A DNA stretch of 64,000 nt from Echinococcus granulosus (Eukaryota; Platyhelminthes; Cestoda; Cyclophyllidea; Taeniidae). A model generated the notes under the pieces. It saw nothing but the letters and a program-made list of their open reading frames with translations. It made no database searches and was not told the origin of the DNA. Made by a program: the position numbers and the translations under genes. Every line of letters starts with the position of its first letter. Within the stretch, counting starts at the first letter, position 1. Positions 24,520 to 38,031 of this stretch are shown piece by piece. The stretch lies in contig NW_020170388.1 in NCBI RefSeq assembly GCF_000524195.1, forward strand, positions 1,077,348-1,141,347, in the 5' to 3' direction.

Positions 24520-27500
24520 ATATTTACGCAGATTTTTGGGTTGTTCAGCTATTTACATATGCTGAGCATGGATTATGCCCAGATCTTTTAAGGTCGCAGG
24601 AAAATAATGTAGGGCGTTATTTTAAATACTATTCAAAGGTTCCAATGCGTGTATTGGGTTCATCTTTTCCATTTACGAGTTGCATTTTGGAATTTTAAAG
24701 GCGATGTGAAGTCGGAGTAATGGACTTCCAACAGCACCCACTTTATAAGGGTTTACTAATGCATATTTCTAGCCGAAATCAGTTCTACTCACACCTAATA
24801 ATATCGAAATGGGCTTTTGTATTAAAATGATCCACTAATGATTCGCTTATTTGGCTCTAGCAGTGAACTTTGACATTTCATAGTACCCACTGAACTCACT
24901 AATGCCATCGCAAACCCTGCTTTGATCCTGAAAGTTTGTGCTCAAACAGGATATATTACGACTGCTTTTTTTCTGAAGAGGGTGTGAAGAAATAAGGGAA
25001 AAGAAAATGCCAGCAACATCTGCAAAACGTTATGTCGTGATTTTTAGATGTCTGGTGTAGTTAACGATCAGAAGAAAGTGCAATATTATTTACAACGCTG
25101 ACCAATTGACAATACCTGCATTTCAACAAACTGAAATAATAAACACTAGAAACTAGGGGCGGTTTCTTACTTCGGAGTAGGCTGTATGGGTGCTACAAAA
25201 TACTTTAATTAATGCCTTGTCCTTAATTGCGAACATGTCGGCTTCTCGACGTTATCCTTCTTGCCTCAACTGGAAGCACATGTGTCTGTGAACAAGCAGA
25301 AAAGAACACATGCTCATGCAAATTCGAGGCAAGTAGAGAGGCAAGAGTTTGGCCGGTTAAGAAGTTACTTTTACATGACCTACAATGTGTACAACATAAA
25401 TATGCCTCCGAATCCTAGATATCAGATGTATTTTTAAAACAGCAAAAAAATAACCTGAAAACTCGGTATAGTCAAATGCAGCAAATGCAGCAACAAAAAC
25501 AAAAAAATGTTTAAAAGTCCTTGTATTTTCTGCAGCCATCAGTAGTGTGGGAGGAAATTTTCAATTCCGACTGATTTTAGCCTCAAAGTTTAGTCTAAAA
25601 CATTGGTCCAGTAGTAAAGGGCTGATAGGAAATGCGCTTGTAGCTTAGACTTTAAGTTCATTACCTTGGTTTTACAATCAAAATGATTGCTGATTAACAC
25701 TAAAATGAAACATCCGCAGGAGTTTATGGGCATGGTATCACCCAATTTGCGATTTGGCTTTAAAATTTTTTACACCTACGAGGTCGAAATACTTCGTGTT
25801 ACTTCTAAATTTTATAGTTGAAAAAAATAGACGACTGATCAACGATGGTAAAAAGGTAATGACATTGCTAAATGATGATCAAGGGATTTGTAAAAAATAG
25901 GGTACAAAGTCACCTGTTGCAATTTCCTTTAATCAAGGTACACTAAAGTCGTTGTTAGGAGTTTGTTTAAGAGAGAAGAGTGAGATTCTGCAATGAATGA
26001 ATGAACCCGAAACTTAGCGTCAGCCTATAAGCGAGTCATCTCGTGTGTAAAGTAACAATGAAATCAGCCTTTATGCAACCGAAGTACTCTTTTTAACCCA
26101 TCTTCCCAAGCTCTGCAAAATTACTCAACATCCAATAAATTACATTTAACCAATCACTTATTTACCAGGGTTCTGTATCAAAGACTTCATTTGCTATTTG
26201 TAATAGGTGTAAAAAATTCGCAGAACTCTCGCTTTTTCAAGAACTTGATCTTGAAACCACAAAAAAATATAAAAATTTGCTGACAAATTAAATAAATAAT
26301 AAAATAACATGAGGACAGCCCGATTTGCTTGTATCTAAGTAAAGTAATGAATTTCTTATTTACACTTGCAGCTGACGTGTGAACAACTGTGCGGTGAATA
26401 ACTTTTGTCGTCATGGACGGGTGGTTTAAAATGCGATGCTTCAGAAAAGCCGCACCCATCCTGGTTTTTTAAAAATTTGATCTTTGGTTTGTCATTTTAA
26501 AAATAATCATGTTCAAAGTGGTTATCTCCAAAAGTGTTTCGTAAGTGCTTGGAGCAAAATTTCATACGATTTTCAATGCCTTCTTAAGACAAAGCGCGCT
26601 TTTCCCTGTGGGTTGAATTCATGGGAAATTTTGTAGGAAACTGAAATTGGTGTACAATAATTATTTGATAAAAATCTGGTCTTAGCTGGTTCGTCTAAGA
26701 ATGTTTAAAATTTTTACATTTATATGCACTTTTGATTAAAGACGTCTAAACATTTTCCGATTATCTCTAAAACTCTACCATTAGGGGTGATTTAAATGCC
26801 TAACGTTTCTTATGGTGTGTGGTACCGAGCCTGATGTACCTGATGATTGATGACAGACTTGTGACATGTCCCCTGTGTCAGGTGAGTCATGGACCATATT
26901 CAGTATTGATCAAGACAAGTTTGTGCACTTGGGACTATGTTTTCAGTGGTACATTCGGTCATTCGCATTTTTTACGCATTGTGTGATAACTGATTCATCT
27001 CTTCTTTCTTTTTTCATTACATGCATGTGGGATTGTAAATAATATTGGGTTATCTTATCCTGCGTACCGCTAAATTTTGACTGTGAGATAAGCAACTGTT
27101 TTATTAATTCGAATCTCTGGTCAAGTGCAAATGCCAATTATTTGTAGCATGCTAAATGTATTTCATCTTACGTAAGGAGCAAAAAAGAGCAGTTACGTGC
27201 ACAGACACCGCATATTTAGGCGCAACCAGCCGAAATCCAGTAAATGGGTCCTCTTTCCTCTTGGTTGTTAGAAGACTGGTGTTCTGATTTGTTCATCGTA
27301 TCCGTTTGCATTTTTATTCACTAAATGAATCTGTCGATAAAATTATTTTCTTTGAAGTAAAGAGTTGTTTATCATCCCAAATTAAGGCTTTGCTGACGTG
27401 GCCATTTAATTTAATTTCATCGTTTTTAGTAATGCATAGAATACTCCAACTTCCTTCTCGCGCATCTCACATGTATTGCTACAGCAATGACAAATTTACT

Positions 27501-30500
27501 TTTACCGGACCGAGCAGTCCCTCAAGATATTACCAAAGGTTTCTCTTTGCCGACCCAGTTAGGCAAAATTTCGTCCTTCAGCAGCCATAGTTCATCATCA
27601 GATTATTGCTGGCTCAGGATGCTTAAGACGAAAACAATTAAGTGGCACTGTCCGCAAGCTAATTGGTTTTACAAATTCAAAGCACTGCTATCGTTTTAAA
27701 ATTTAGCGAAGAAACTCAGGCCTTTGGAAAGTTTCATTTAACCATTCTCAGAAATTCTTCCAACTATGAACCCATCTCTTGTTTGTAATAAAAGTATCAC
27801 TTTGTTTTCCACTAAAACCCCTTTAACAATTCTAGAGAACCTTTAGATTACTTTGTTCCTAAAAATGAAGGCGAAACTGTGACCATGCTCATTAATCAGG
27901 CTTTGGGCCTCTTTTATATATCCCTTTTTCTGTAGTTTATTTTGAGCACAAAATAATGTTAATATGGAACGATGGGAAGTTGGCAATTGGCCTAATTCTT
28001 GCCTATATTGAACATGAGTTGATTTTTGCATCCAAAATAGTGCGGTCACTGCCGTCTAAGCATATCAAGTCTAAGGTATACTTCTGAATAAGCTGCCTTA
28101 TTTAAACGCAGTCACACAGGCTCGCAATTAAAATGATTCAATATAAGGCTGCGTTTTCGGTGTTACAAAGTCAAATTACTTTACCGACTCTTGCATTCCT
28201 AGAGTAGGCTGCACGCGAATTTCCCGGGAAGAATAGGCTTTAAATGGCGATGAGGAAAGATTCAGCAATTTTTTTTGGAGGACTTTAGGGTTAGGGTTCT
28301 ATTTTTCGAAGTTTGGTAACTTTAACGCATTTCTTCTTCACTCTTTTAACTCCCTGTGAATACCAAGTAGGCAGCGTTAGTAAAACCTGGGATTTTATGT
28401 GTAGGGGAAATTAAAATGCTTCCCTTACAAGTCATGTGCTGGATGGATAACTGTTTTAGCTTGACATGGTAAAGAATACTGAATTTAGATGTGCGTCAAC
28501 GTCAGTAGCCATTTAGAATTCATTTCAAACTGTTTACAGATTGGCTAGATCCAATTCTGACTCAAATTTCTGCATTTTGTAGCATACATAGCTCCAATTG
28601 CAATTTCTAAAGAGAAATTTAAATCAAAGCAACGCCTTCTTTAAACCAAAAATGTTTTCTGAAACAATTAATTATGTTGAATAAAAGTACAAATTTTCAT
28701 TTCCTCTTGTAAAAAACACGCGATGTTGATGAGGACAATATTTAATAATGGTACACCCATTATTGCTCTACGGTGTACCTGCCTAGAAACTTTTTATAAA
28801 TCCAGAAATTTAAAATTAAGGAATATTTCCTGACCACTAATTTCATCCTCCATGTCTTAAAGAATGCGAATGTTTTCATAAGAATACAAATTTTGCCAAC
28901 TTTACCGACAAAGGGCAGAGTAGCAAGCTCCTAATCATTGCGAATTTTAGCTTTTTTTAAGGAAACCTTGAAGCCCTTTTGGCTTTCCTTGAAGAGTGGG
29001 ATTCTTTAGTGCGCATAAGGTTCTGAGGCTATGGTCAAGGTCATGCATCATACCGCCAAGATGTTCATAAAACCTGTGGTAAGATAGGCATTTAAACGAG
29101 TAACGGTCTGCTGACTATCTATCTTTAAGTCCGCTAATTGATATAAAGTCAAGAAGGCTGTTTTATTAGTGTTATCTTCACCACTTTTTGATTGTTCTAC
29201 GAGATAGCGGAATGTTAACAGATATAAATAACACCTTTGCCTAGTTAAGTGAACCGTCATTGTCGGATTTGTGCCTAATGGAGGTACGGTTGGCTTTGGT
29301 TCGTGCATGTCACTCACATGATATACGTCAGAGTAAATGGGAGCTGCATCTTTGTGTTCAGGTTTGCCTGTTTGAGGGTCTATGTAAATTTACGTCCATT
29401 TTTACCTTCTCTTATTTTGGTAGTAGGATTGCTTGTAAAAATTAAATGTCAGCATCTTCTTCACATTGCCAACAAAGTTATTTGAACGTAATGTAGTACA
29501 GGTATGTGATTTATATTGGAACCGAATAAAAGAACTGTTATTTTAAATGTTGGTACACGAACTTCCAAAAGTTCTTTGATATACTTTTCAATGACTTTTA
29601 AATAGACTTGCAGCGTGCTAGATGTAATGATGCACAAATTATGCCAGTGTTTAGTCGTTACAAAAGCATGTTTTTTGGACATTTATCATAAAATCCACAT
29701 TGAAGCACCCAGGTCATCAGGTAAAGATTGTAAGTGACATTAGTACAATAAACCTCTCAGAAAAGGTCAATGTTGACGTGTGAATAAAGTAGCCATTACA
29801 TTTTATATTAAACACTGATTTATTGCTTTACCTTGCGGAATCTACTGTTCTTGAGTTCGAAATTAAAAATTACATGCCTAGAATATCAACAAAAATTGAC
29901 AGTGCTTTAAGCAATTTATTCTATCTAAGTATTCTTTCAAAAATAGCAATTAGGTAAAAATTAGCCCATACACGTATTTTTACGATACGGAGACGCGACT
30001 GGCCTAAATAACTACACCAAATTAAATGAGTTGATAACCAAGCCATTCAGTCTAACAAAACTTTTTCCCCACGAGATCAGCAGCGGTCAAGTTATTTATT
30101 GAAGGCTACCGAAATTGCAGAAAGTTTCAGCTTCTCTTATTAAGAACTAGTAATTAGCTTGTGCATGCCTTATTAAGAAAATAGTTAAGCCAACTTTGGA
30201 AAAGTACATGGGTTAATACTATGACAGAGGGAAATTTCCCTCTATTTTAATGAAAGGCAGGTGCGTGTTTATTAAATAAGCCAGGATATATAAGTAATAT
30301 CATGCATTTTAAAGTATCCACCGTGAAAATTGACCATTCTTTATTTTAGTATTTTGGAAGACGACTTACCACTACATTAAAGACTTCCTTTCAATGATGC
30401 TTATTTTGGACCTTTTGATAAGTCATACATAAGTAAAAAGTGCACCTTTATTCTCATATGTGAATGTCTTTAGGGAATGTATTTTGGTCAGACAAACTGA

Positions 30501-33500
30501 AAAATCCTCAGAACTCCAACTCATCAAGGGTTGGCTGATAGACGCAGCTAAATTAAGTAGAAATATAAGCTTGAATAAATTGAAGACCGTCTATCGTAAA
30601 ATAAAGATGCTAAAAAGGGAAACTTAGAATTTTAAATGGTTAGACAGGAATGTTGATTACAGGAGTCTTTTCCTTTTTTTCTTAATGGCATATAAATGCA
30701 TAGTTGAAGCAGAAAGACTTGCAGTCATATTGCACCACAATTGGAATTTCCCCCCCCCCTATTCTTAAATTACTTATATGCAGCAGTCAGCCACTGTAAA
30801 AGCAAATTTTTACGCACATCGTTGAGATGACTTTCCCACATGAAAGCTGACCTCTCCTTCAAAAATCTCCTGGTGGCATTGGGATTTGGTGGACGAAAGC
30901 GCACGTCCTAAAACAAGTTAACGAGGGGATTGAGGTCATGATTAGTTTAAGATTCGTAGGGTCACTTTTATTAGAAATCCAAAGGAGGCGAGGTTTCAGT
31001 CCCTATTGAAGTGTCGACGTCTGGTCAGGACCATGAAAAAGGACTTTTAGATGTAGTGAAGAATAGCCTAAATAACTCCTATCCTCTCAAACATCAGAGG
31101 GTTGTTTTCAGCAGCATGAGTAGCCACTATGACGAGTACTGATGCTTGAGAATAAGGCTGAATAGTTCCTGTAAAAAAAATGGTTAGTCAGGAAAAAAAA
31201 CCAAACATCTTTAGCTACACAAAGGGCATAAAAATATCAGCAAAAGATGCAGAAACACCGGAAGTAACGTGCTGCGGACGTGAAGCAAAGGCGCATATCG
31301 TCAAAAGTTCAAAAAGCGCTTTTAGAATATCAGGTCGGCCAACCGGTAAACTATATAAAACCGTAAAGGATAAGTGGTAAGCTATATTAAACGTAGTATT
31401 AGAACCTATTAGTGAAGTTTTGGGTTACTTAAGACTTCAAATTCAACTATTTGCAAATCCTCTTGGCTCCGTTTTTAAAGTTAAAAACCCACTTTTAAGG
31501 AAATTCTTGTCCACTATTCATTTCAGTAACTGACAGCTGATTTTCCGAATAAATTAATTAACAAAAGACCCTAATCTAAGGCAGAACTTAGTTAATGAGG
31601 CAATTTATCAGCAGAATGTAGCCTGTCCGAGAATAATTCCGCTTTGATAAACAATTTCAATCTGATCTATTATTAATTCACTTGATCGAAGCACATTTGT
31701 CATCATCAATCCACAAAATGAGTGTACAGTTGAACAGTGTAATCATTGAACAGTTGAAATGTTCATCTGCTTGAAAGCAGTGAATTTTGCACTTAACAAT
31801 ACTCATTTGTAATTGTCATTTACAAATTGTTTAAATGAGCAAACTTGCTTTAGAAAACATATTAAAATACCTCCCATTTAGCAATCGCTCTGTAATGCTT
31901 TGATACCTCCCAAGTTGGCGAAGCCGGACAACAGTCTTGTGGCTGTCGGAGAAGAGAATTTGTCCAAAAAACCATGCACACAAGCCCAAACAAACAGACA
32001 CACACACACACACACAGATGGCTTTGAATTGCCTCCACTTGCTCTGCCAGGTGACCGTTTTTAAGATACGAATCAGCCCGGACCCGACCGCGATGACTCA
32101 TGGAAGCTTCGATTTTTTGGTTGTTAGTTGCGTTGTCATTGCGACTTCAGAATCTATGTAAATTGGTTGCATGACACTATCATTTTAGGCATTTTGCTTC
32201 GTTGCAGACGATAGGATGGTTTAAAGTATTTTGCTGTTTTATCGTATCCAGATGCTTTAGCTGCTACTTAATCAACAAGAGGAAGTGAGAATACCTAAAA
32301 ACGGTGAAATTTCTAACCTGTGTTGACTACAAATTTTCGACCGCTTTGGTTTAGAGTAGAGATATGCTTTTTTGTCAAAAAAAACCAACGCAGAAATCAG
32401 GGGGACCCTGGTATAGTCTGTGCAGATGTTGCGAATCCTTTTTTTGGACACTTGGTACACAGAGATCAAAGTTAGCGTAAGAACATCACAAAATTTGTTC
32501 ATTTTCCACGTCTGATTCTCTTTTTACTGACTCATGGGAATCCTAACAGCGTTAGGTTGCCATGATTCTGACTCCGCTTGACTTGAGGGAAGCGCTCTCA
32601 TTTTAGTCAAGAAGCTCTTCTGAAATTTGCAGCAGGATCTATCTCACGAAAAATAAAAGTGGATGGGATTGCAGAATTCTTGCACTTAACCCCTATGTCA
32701 ACGTAAACCGGGCGGAATATTGATGATTTCTTTTTAAAAGTTAAAACAGATGCAGCATAAGAATAGTTCACGTGATCTGTATTTTATCAGGTAATTTGCG
32801 TTTAAAGCCTTACATAAAATACCATGTTGGTATTGATATATCTCATTACTGGACAGTCACGAGATAGTGAAAGAACTTAGTGCTCTTTTTACTAACAAAT
32901 TCTTCATTTTTTTAACTGGATGGTTGTTACTTGTGCTGAAATAAATAATTTTGCCTTTTTTAAGAATGTTTTTTCTTTTGGTTTTTCGTCCATCGCATTA
33001 TTTTTCCGAAAGGTCTTCGGTAAATTTTCTCAAAAAAAAGGAATCTGTCATAACTTTTACCGAATCTGGTGACGTGAATGATGCACAGGAATTTAACTGC
33101 GAAAAGACCAGATGAGAACATAACTTTTTGCGAAACAGCACAATCAGAAAAGAATGTGACCGGTTATCTTATAGGGGATTTGTAAAAAAATTCAAGTTTT
33201 TAAAAGACCTAATAACCATCTTATTTCTTTTTGTTTGCAATACTTACCGACAAATTTGATGCCAAAACTGGTGGTCAAAAGAAAGCGGTGCTAACTGCAG
33301 CATATCATCAGATTTAGGAAGTCGCCTCTGAGAAGAAAAGCATAAATAATCGGGACAGTAGAACTTATTACTAAGCGACTGTAGGCCACTTCATCTAAGT
33401 ATTCTGAATAGGACCTTGTCCCATAGTTACTTTTCAATAATGCCTATCTTTGGGAAATATAGAAGTATAAAAATTGCATTTTTGGATCTTAGCACTTAAA

Positions 33501-33710
33501 AATGCTAATATTTTTAAAATAGGACAATAAAAAAGCTTGTAAAATGGACTGTTGGCTTTAACAAAGGCCATTGTGTCTTTCTTTTGCTTGAAATTTAAAA
33601 CCTTTTGCTATATTTCATCGATTTCTAGCAATGTTTTTAAGTAACTTCCCCTTATACAGCTTGTTTTGATGTTACAAAATCCACAAAAATTTACAATGGA
33701 AATCCACTCT
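24520..33710. other. Intergenic, no gene recognised
   Basis: AT-rich with scattered short frames. It holds a run of ten C at 30750-30759 and a small CA microsatellite. A Lys-rich 66-codon frame at 31180-31380 is protein-like in composition but has no supporting signals. Confidence 0.45.
31999..32016 (+). repeat. (CA)9 microsatellite
   Basis: Nine perfect CA units, a potential polymorphic marker. Confidence 0.95.
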
Positions 33711-33717
33711 CTCTTTG

Positions 33718-33975
33718 TCAACTCGTGCATCAAGTCATTTCTACCCCAATCACAATGCTAATCTTCTACATATGGGATCTCTTCTGATTCGATCTGGCCT
33801 CCCACCTCAAGCCAGTATTCTGGCGAATCAACTATCAACAGATAATTCAAAAATTACCCCAACAAGGGTCATGTCGGGTGCTCGGCCTATTCCCAGCATG
33901 GGAAATTAACATGGAACTAAGAAGCGCTTCCTGGAAGAATTACTTATTCTGACACCATTTGCACATATTCAAGCT
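33718..33975 (+). pseudogene. Decayed copy of the PDE4 regulatory (UCR) exon
   Basis: Translates in register with residues 140-225 of the PDE4 first exon. About 52 of 86 positions are identical by hand count, with no gap. Shared blocks include YPNHNA, GSLL.RSG, SKIT, HGTK, RFL and TPFA. It has an in-frame TAA at 33907-33909 where the functional exon has Gly. The PKA-type site RRGS is changed to HMGS, and UCR2 IVTPFAQ is changed to ILTPFAH. The N-terminal half of the parent exon and its splice donor are not visible. It lies about 3.6 kb upstream of the intact exon on the same strand, which suggests an old local partial duplication. The absence of indels is notable for a relic. Confidence 0.8.
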
Positions 33976-36109
33976 GATTTTTTTTTAAATTTACTTATTT
34001 TGGCAGTAAAATTAAAAATGCTTTATTTTATCCGGCAATTTAAGGAAAGCAAATAGCACGTTTAGCGCCCATTCTTATTATTTTATCAAAATTATGTTTT
34101 AAAATGCTTTCTATTGCTATTAAAATTCCATATAAAGTTAGACTAACAATTACCATAATTTGTGTAATTCGTTTATTGCTGTTAAAAAAAATATTTTTAA
34201 ATGTTAACCGGTAGATTTTTCCCTTGATAAGCCATCTTCTTCTGTCATGTTTACGATTTACGGCCAGATTTTCTCTGAAGATCTAAGAACTTTTTCCTCA
34301 ATTTACAAATAATAGAAATGCTACTTAAACTAATGCAAGTAAAAGCAGTTTCAAACAGTCTGGTAAGCACTCCTATTCTTGAATGCCAAATAGTGGCCAT
34401 AACGGATAGGTTTTTAGGTGTACCATTCTTTGAAATCCTATGGAAGGACTACAAAATATTATTGTAGTTTTGGCAATACTCAGTTCCTCTCGTAAAATTT
34501 CGAAAGCTGTGAAAAGTGGGTGAGTTTTATTTTATTTATTTGTCATTCCGACCCTTCGAATTTCGCGGTTTCGATTACATTTTTTGTATTGTGTCACCTG
34601 ATTCTCTACGTTTCTGCTATCAGCTAGCCAGTTTTTTCAGAAACTTTATGGAGGATCACATAGTCCTCAAGAGATGCTTTTTCCTATCCCATAGATGATT
34701 CAAAAAAACCCACGTTTTACCACTTTATACAAATTATAGATTTTGGGATTTCATTTCGTGAGTAGTTAAGCTACTCTAATTTGCCTATCGAACATAGGAA
34801 AATATTAATTTAACCTTTGTAAAATTGTGCCGGTCTACATTTCTTATAAATCTTTTACTATGGTACTGATTTTCCATACAAATGATCCATTTGTTGTGAC
34901 AGTTTAGTATGCACACTTGTTCATAATTTTATGTGATAGGAAACTTTCTTATCACTACATTTTCGAGACTTTCTCGTGATCCAATTTCGGGTTGTATGTA
35001 GCAAAATGAGGGAGAACGTATACTCATAAATCTCCTAGAGCCATTTCTGCAGATGAGAATTGTAGAACGACCTCATTTTTAACTTTTTCTAAATCAACAA
35101 AAATTTATCTCGCCGGTTTCGTAAGGTTAAAAATGCTGATTATAGACCTAAACTTGTTACCCTTTTTGGTAAGATCAGCTTTAACTTATGCTAGTGGCAT
35201 CAGTGAAGTAGATTTTTTCAATCGTTTACGAGATTCAAGACCATATATCATTTTCTCGCACTCCTAAAGGGAATCATAATATGCAAGAGTATGAATAAAA
35301 CTTCATCATGAACTTACGGAAGGGTTAGTAAGTTCTTAACTGAATCATCATGGGCAGGACGAAATCACACTAAAGTGGCAACCAAAATTAACGTAATCAA
35401 TGTATCCAGGTGGTACAACGGAAAACTAAAAAGGAGTTTGGTACGCAAAAGTGGATTTTGGAAAATATTCATAATGTAATGTGTTCATGGATGGAGAGAT
35501 TTACCGTATCACTTTTAAGCAAGTGGTGCAATTAAGGGTCAGTAGTGGTAAGAGAAGGTAAAAATCACAAATTTTGCGCAATAAATACATTTTTGTAAGT
35601 TTATTCTAAACTTAAGTAGCCACCCATGTGACACCTAATCGTGACTTATTTGCGACAAACAAAGTTTGTTGTTTTATGTTCAGTAAGTAAAATATTTTTC
35701 TTTCTAAAACAAATATTTTTTCGCAATAGCTAGCACGATTATGCAGCTCCAAGTTCAGGTCTTTGTTACAAGAGACGTCGTTTTGCTTATTTCGCTTGTT
35801 TTACTTTCTTTTTCTCCTGTTTTACATGAGAAATTCATAGGAAACATCTCACAATTTGCGTTATTCTTAAAGTATCACTAAAATATAGCATTTGTTCCAA
35901 TTCAATATCATTAAACTTTCCTCCAAAAACAATAAAATTTTCCATATTTGTGTTTAATTACTCGGAATCTTACTATTTTCGTCCCGAAAACATTATTTAG
36001 GGAGAATGTATAGTAAACACAAAACCAGAATCCCACAAAATTTTGATTCTCAATTTTTTGCACCGAGTCAAAGCTAAAGGAGTGATGTGAAACATCTTAC
36101 AACACAATT

Positions 36110-36448
36110 TCAAATGTATATCGCTAAGAAATATTTTTTGGTTGGACTCGCAGATAGAGGATATATTACCAACCAGACATTAAACCCATATTCATAAGCG
36201 AAAAGATAAGGTAATTTTTCTTTGTAATCATTTCCATGGTACTGTTTCTCTGCATTCAATCCATACTTTCTTAAATGTATACTTGACTTCATGGGCTCTT
36301 CAGTCACCGCAGGTTCTACTCCCATATTGCTGGCACGGCGTTGGTCATGCCAATAACCCTCTGGTCCTTCTACACACAAGTGAAGAACTGTTTTTATGCC
36401 TTGCATCTCGAGGGCTGACTCGGGTGGCTTCTTAAAAATGGGTCTCAT
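36110..36448 (-). CDS. Unrecognised minus-strand open frame (112 codons)
   Basis: Opens with ATG at 36448, directly preceded by a TGA in frame. The first 90 or so residues look protein-like: mixed charge and few runs, for example GPEGYWHDQRRAS and HLRKYGLNAEKQ. The last stretch is hydrophobic and AT-rich. A plausible 5' splice site (TTG/GTAATA) after the codons for FNVWL would make this an exon rather than a whole gene. No family is recognised. If it is a 5' exon, the gene would be divergent from PDE4, with about 850 nt between the two start codons. It could also be a chance frame. Confidence 0.3.
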   Translation of the reverse strand: MRPIFKKPPESALEMQGIKTVLHLCVEGPEGYWHDQRRASNMGVEPAVTEEPMKSSIHLRKYGLNAEKQYHGNDYKEKLPYLFAYEYGFNVWLVIYPLSASPTKKYFLAIYI

Positions 36449-36918
36449 TCAAGAGGATTAAAATAAACTTACTGTACACTTCAAATTGACAGACAGACAC
36501 CCTTGTTTACGGGGAGGCCACCCTGAGGAATACGAATTTTATCGACATTTAGGGTCGGATGTTAACGCAAAGAATTCTATCATAGGTAGACAATACACCA
36601 TTATGTGCAGCCGCCTTTTAATCCGACCTATTTAATTATTTACATATTAGCAGAATGGCGATTTTTTCGACTTCGCAAACTTAACTGATTTTATTATTTT
36701 TCGAATAATTTTCTTTAAAAACTGGCAAAACACAGATATTATTGGCGTGAAGTGTAAACATGTCTGGACTAAATCTATACAGTTCTTCGACAGTTCAAAT
36801 AATACTTATGATTTGAATCGCAAGTCCCACTTTGCACCCTTTTATCCAGATCAAATACTACTTTTTTATAAGGTGCCAAAAATCAGACAAATGCTAACAG
36901 TGGTTAGCAAATTCCCCT

Positions 36919-37130
36919 CCAATCATTGGTTGGTCCACAAACCAACAAAAATCATGTTGTGAATTAATTGGCCCCTATTGGCCAATCATTGTGGGCTAGT
37001 GGGTAGCACGCACGCAAATGCATTTGCATGTCTACCCGCATGTGCCTCGACTGTGTCGGGGCATGTGCTAACCGTAATCCGTTTTAGTGCCTAAATGCTG
37101 CATGCCTTTGTCTGTGCGCGCATGTGTGCG
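36919..37130. promoter_or_regulatory. CCAAT/octamer/alternating-GT block upstream of PDE4
   Basis: CCAATCATTGG lies at 36919-36929, and the 10-nt perfect palindrome ATTGGCCAAT at 36977-36986; together they place CCAAT boxes on both strands. GCAAATGCATTTGC at 37014-37027 is a 14-nt perfect palindrome that overlaps the POU octamer ATTTGCAT (37022-37029). An 18-nt alternating pyrimidine-purine tract, TGTGCGCGCATGTGTGCG, lies at 37113-37130. The region is richer in GC and CpG than its surroundings and ends about 170 nt before the PDE4 ATG. Promoter function is inferred. Confidence 0.4.
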
Positions 37131-37297
37131 ATTGTGCAAATAGAGCGCTTTCGCATACACTCACGTTCCTTCTGTCTCCTACCTGCTGTCTTCTTCCAAG
37201 CAATGCCTAACTGTTGACTTTCGGATTTTTAATGTTCCCATCCCATTTATTTTCTACTACGATAGACGAATAAAAGCCCAAGGACTACCTAATTTCC

Positions 37298-38031
37298 ATG
37301 CCAAACCTTTGTGGATGTACTGGCGACTCCTCAGTGGGGAGGTTGCATTGGCCTTGGCGAAAAAATGTCTCTCCTTCCACCGCCTCTTCAGTACGCCGTT
37401 CTACGGCCCTTGGTGAAAGTGTCGATGATACAGATATCGCCAAATCCCCTACCCTTGCCAAACCTGAGGTGGACGACAGTATCAGCCCTCGGAACTCAAA
37501 CCCCCACGAGGTCACCAAGACCTCTCGTCCGCCGGTCACTTTTGAACTGGACTCCATATCGCGGAGTGGTCAAGACAACTCCTCCGAGAAAGACAGGTAT
37601 TTCGAGATGCGAAATCACTCACTAGATATGGAAGTGGGCTCCATTCTACCACAAAATGCGGAGATGACCAACACCGCGAATAGGACTTTTCCCACCTTCT
37701 TCAACTCCAAGTCGAGTCGCGCATCAGGTCGTCTCTATCCCAATCATAATGCTGTTCTCTTACGAAGGGGTTCTCTCCTGGTTCGATCCGGCCGTCCATT
37801 GCCTGTTAGTATTCTAATTAATCAACAATCATTGGACGGCTCTAAAATCACCTCACCGGGGGTCACATCGGGAGGTCTGCCTAGTCCCGGCGTGGGAGAG
37901 GGACATGGGACTAAGGAGCGCTTTTTGGATGAATCATATATTGTGACACCATTTGCACAGATCCTGGCTGGATTACGCTCGGTACAGACTAATATCACCT
38001 GGCTTACTTCTCAGCACTCTGTAAAGCCTGA
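37298..38031 (+). CDS. PDE4: PDE4 exon 1: N-terminus, UCR1 remnant, start of UCR2
   Basis: ATG 37298 is the first Met after an in-frame TAA at 37271. The exon encodes MPNLCGC..., a Ser/Thr/Pro-rich 150 residues, then RRGS at residues 156-159, a PKA consensus equivalent to RRES of UCR1. It ends with [14 protein letters not shown] (215-228), the start of UCR2. The donor A/GTAAGT at 38032 is strong; the frame stops just after it. UCR1 between RRGS and UCR2 is poorly conserved. UCR1 and the UCR2 start share one exon, while mammals split them. Confidence 0.88.

Noticed and set aside
28285..28296. Two TTAGGG units
   Set aside because: Only two units; expected by chance and not evidence of an interstitial telomere.
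31180..31380. 66-codon Lys-rich frame after an A-run
   Set aside because: Protein-like composition follows from A-rich DNA; no homology, promoter or splice support.
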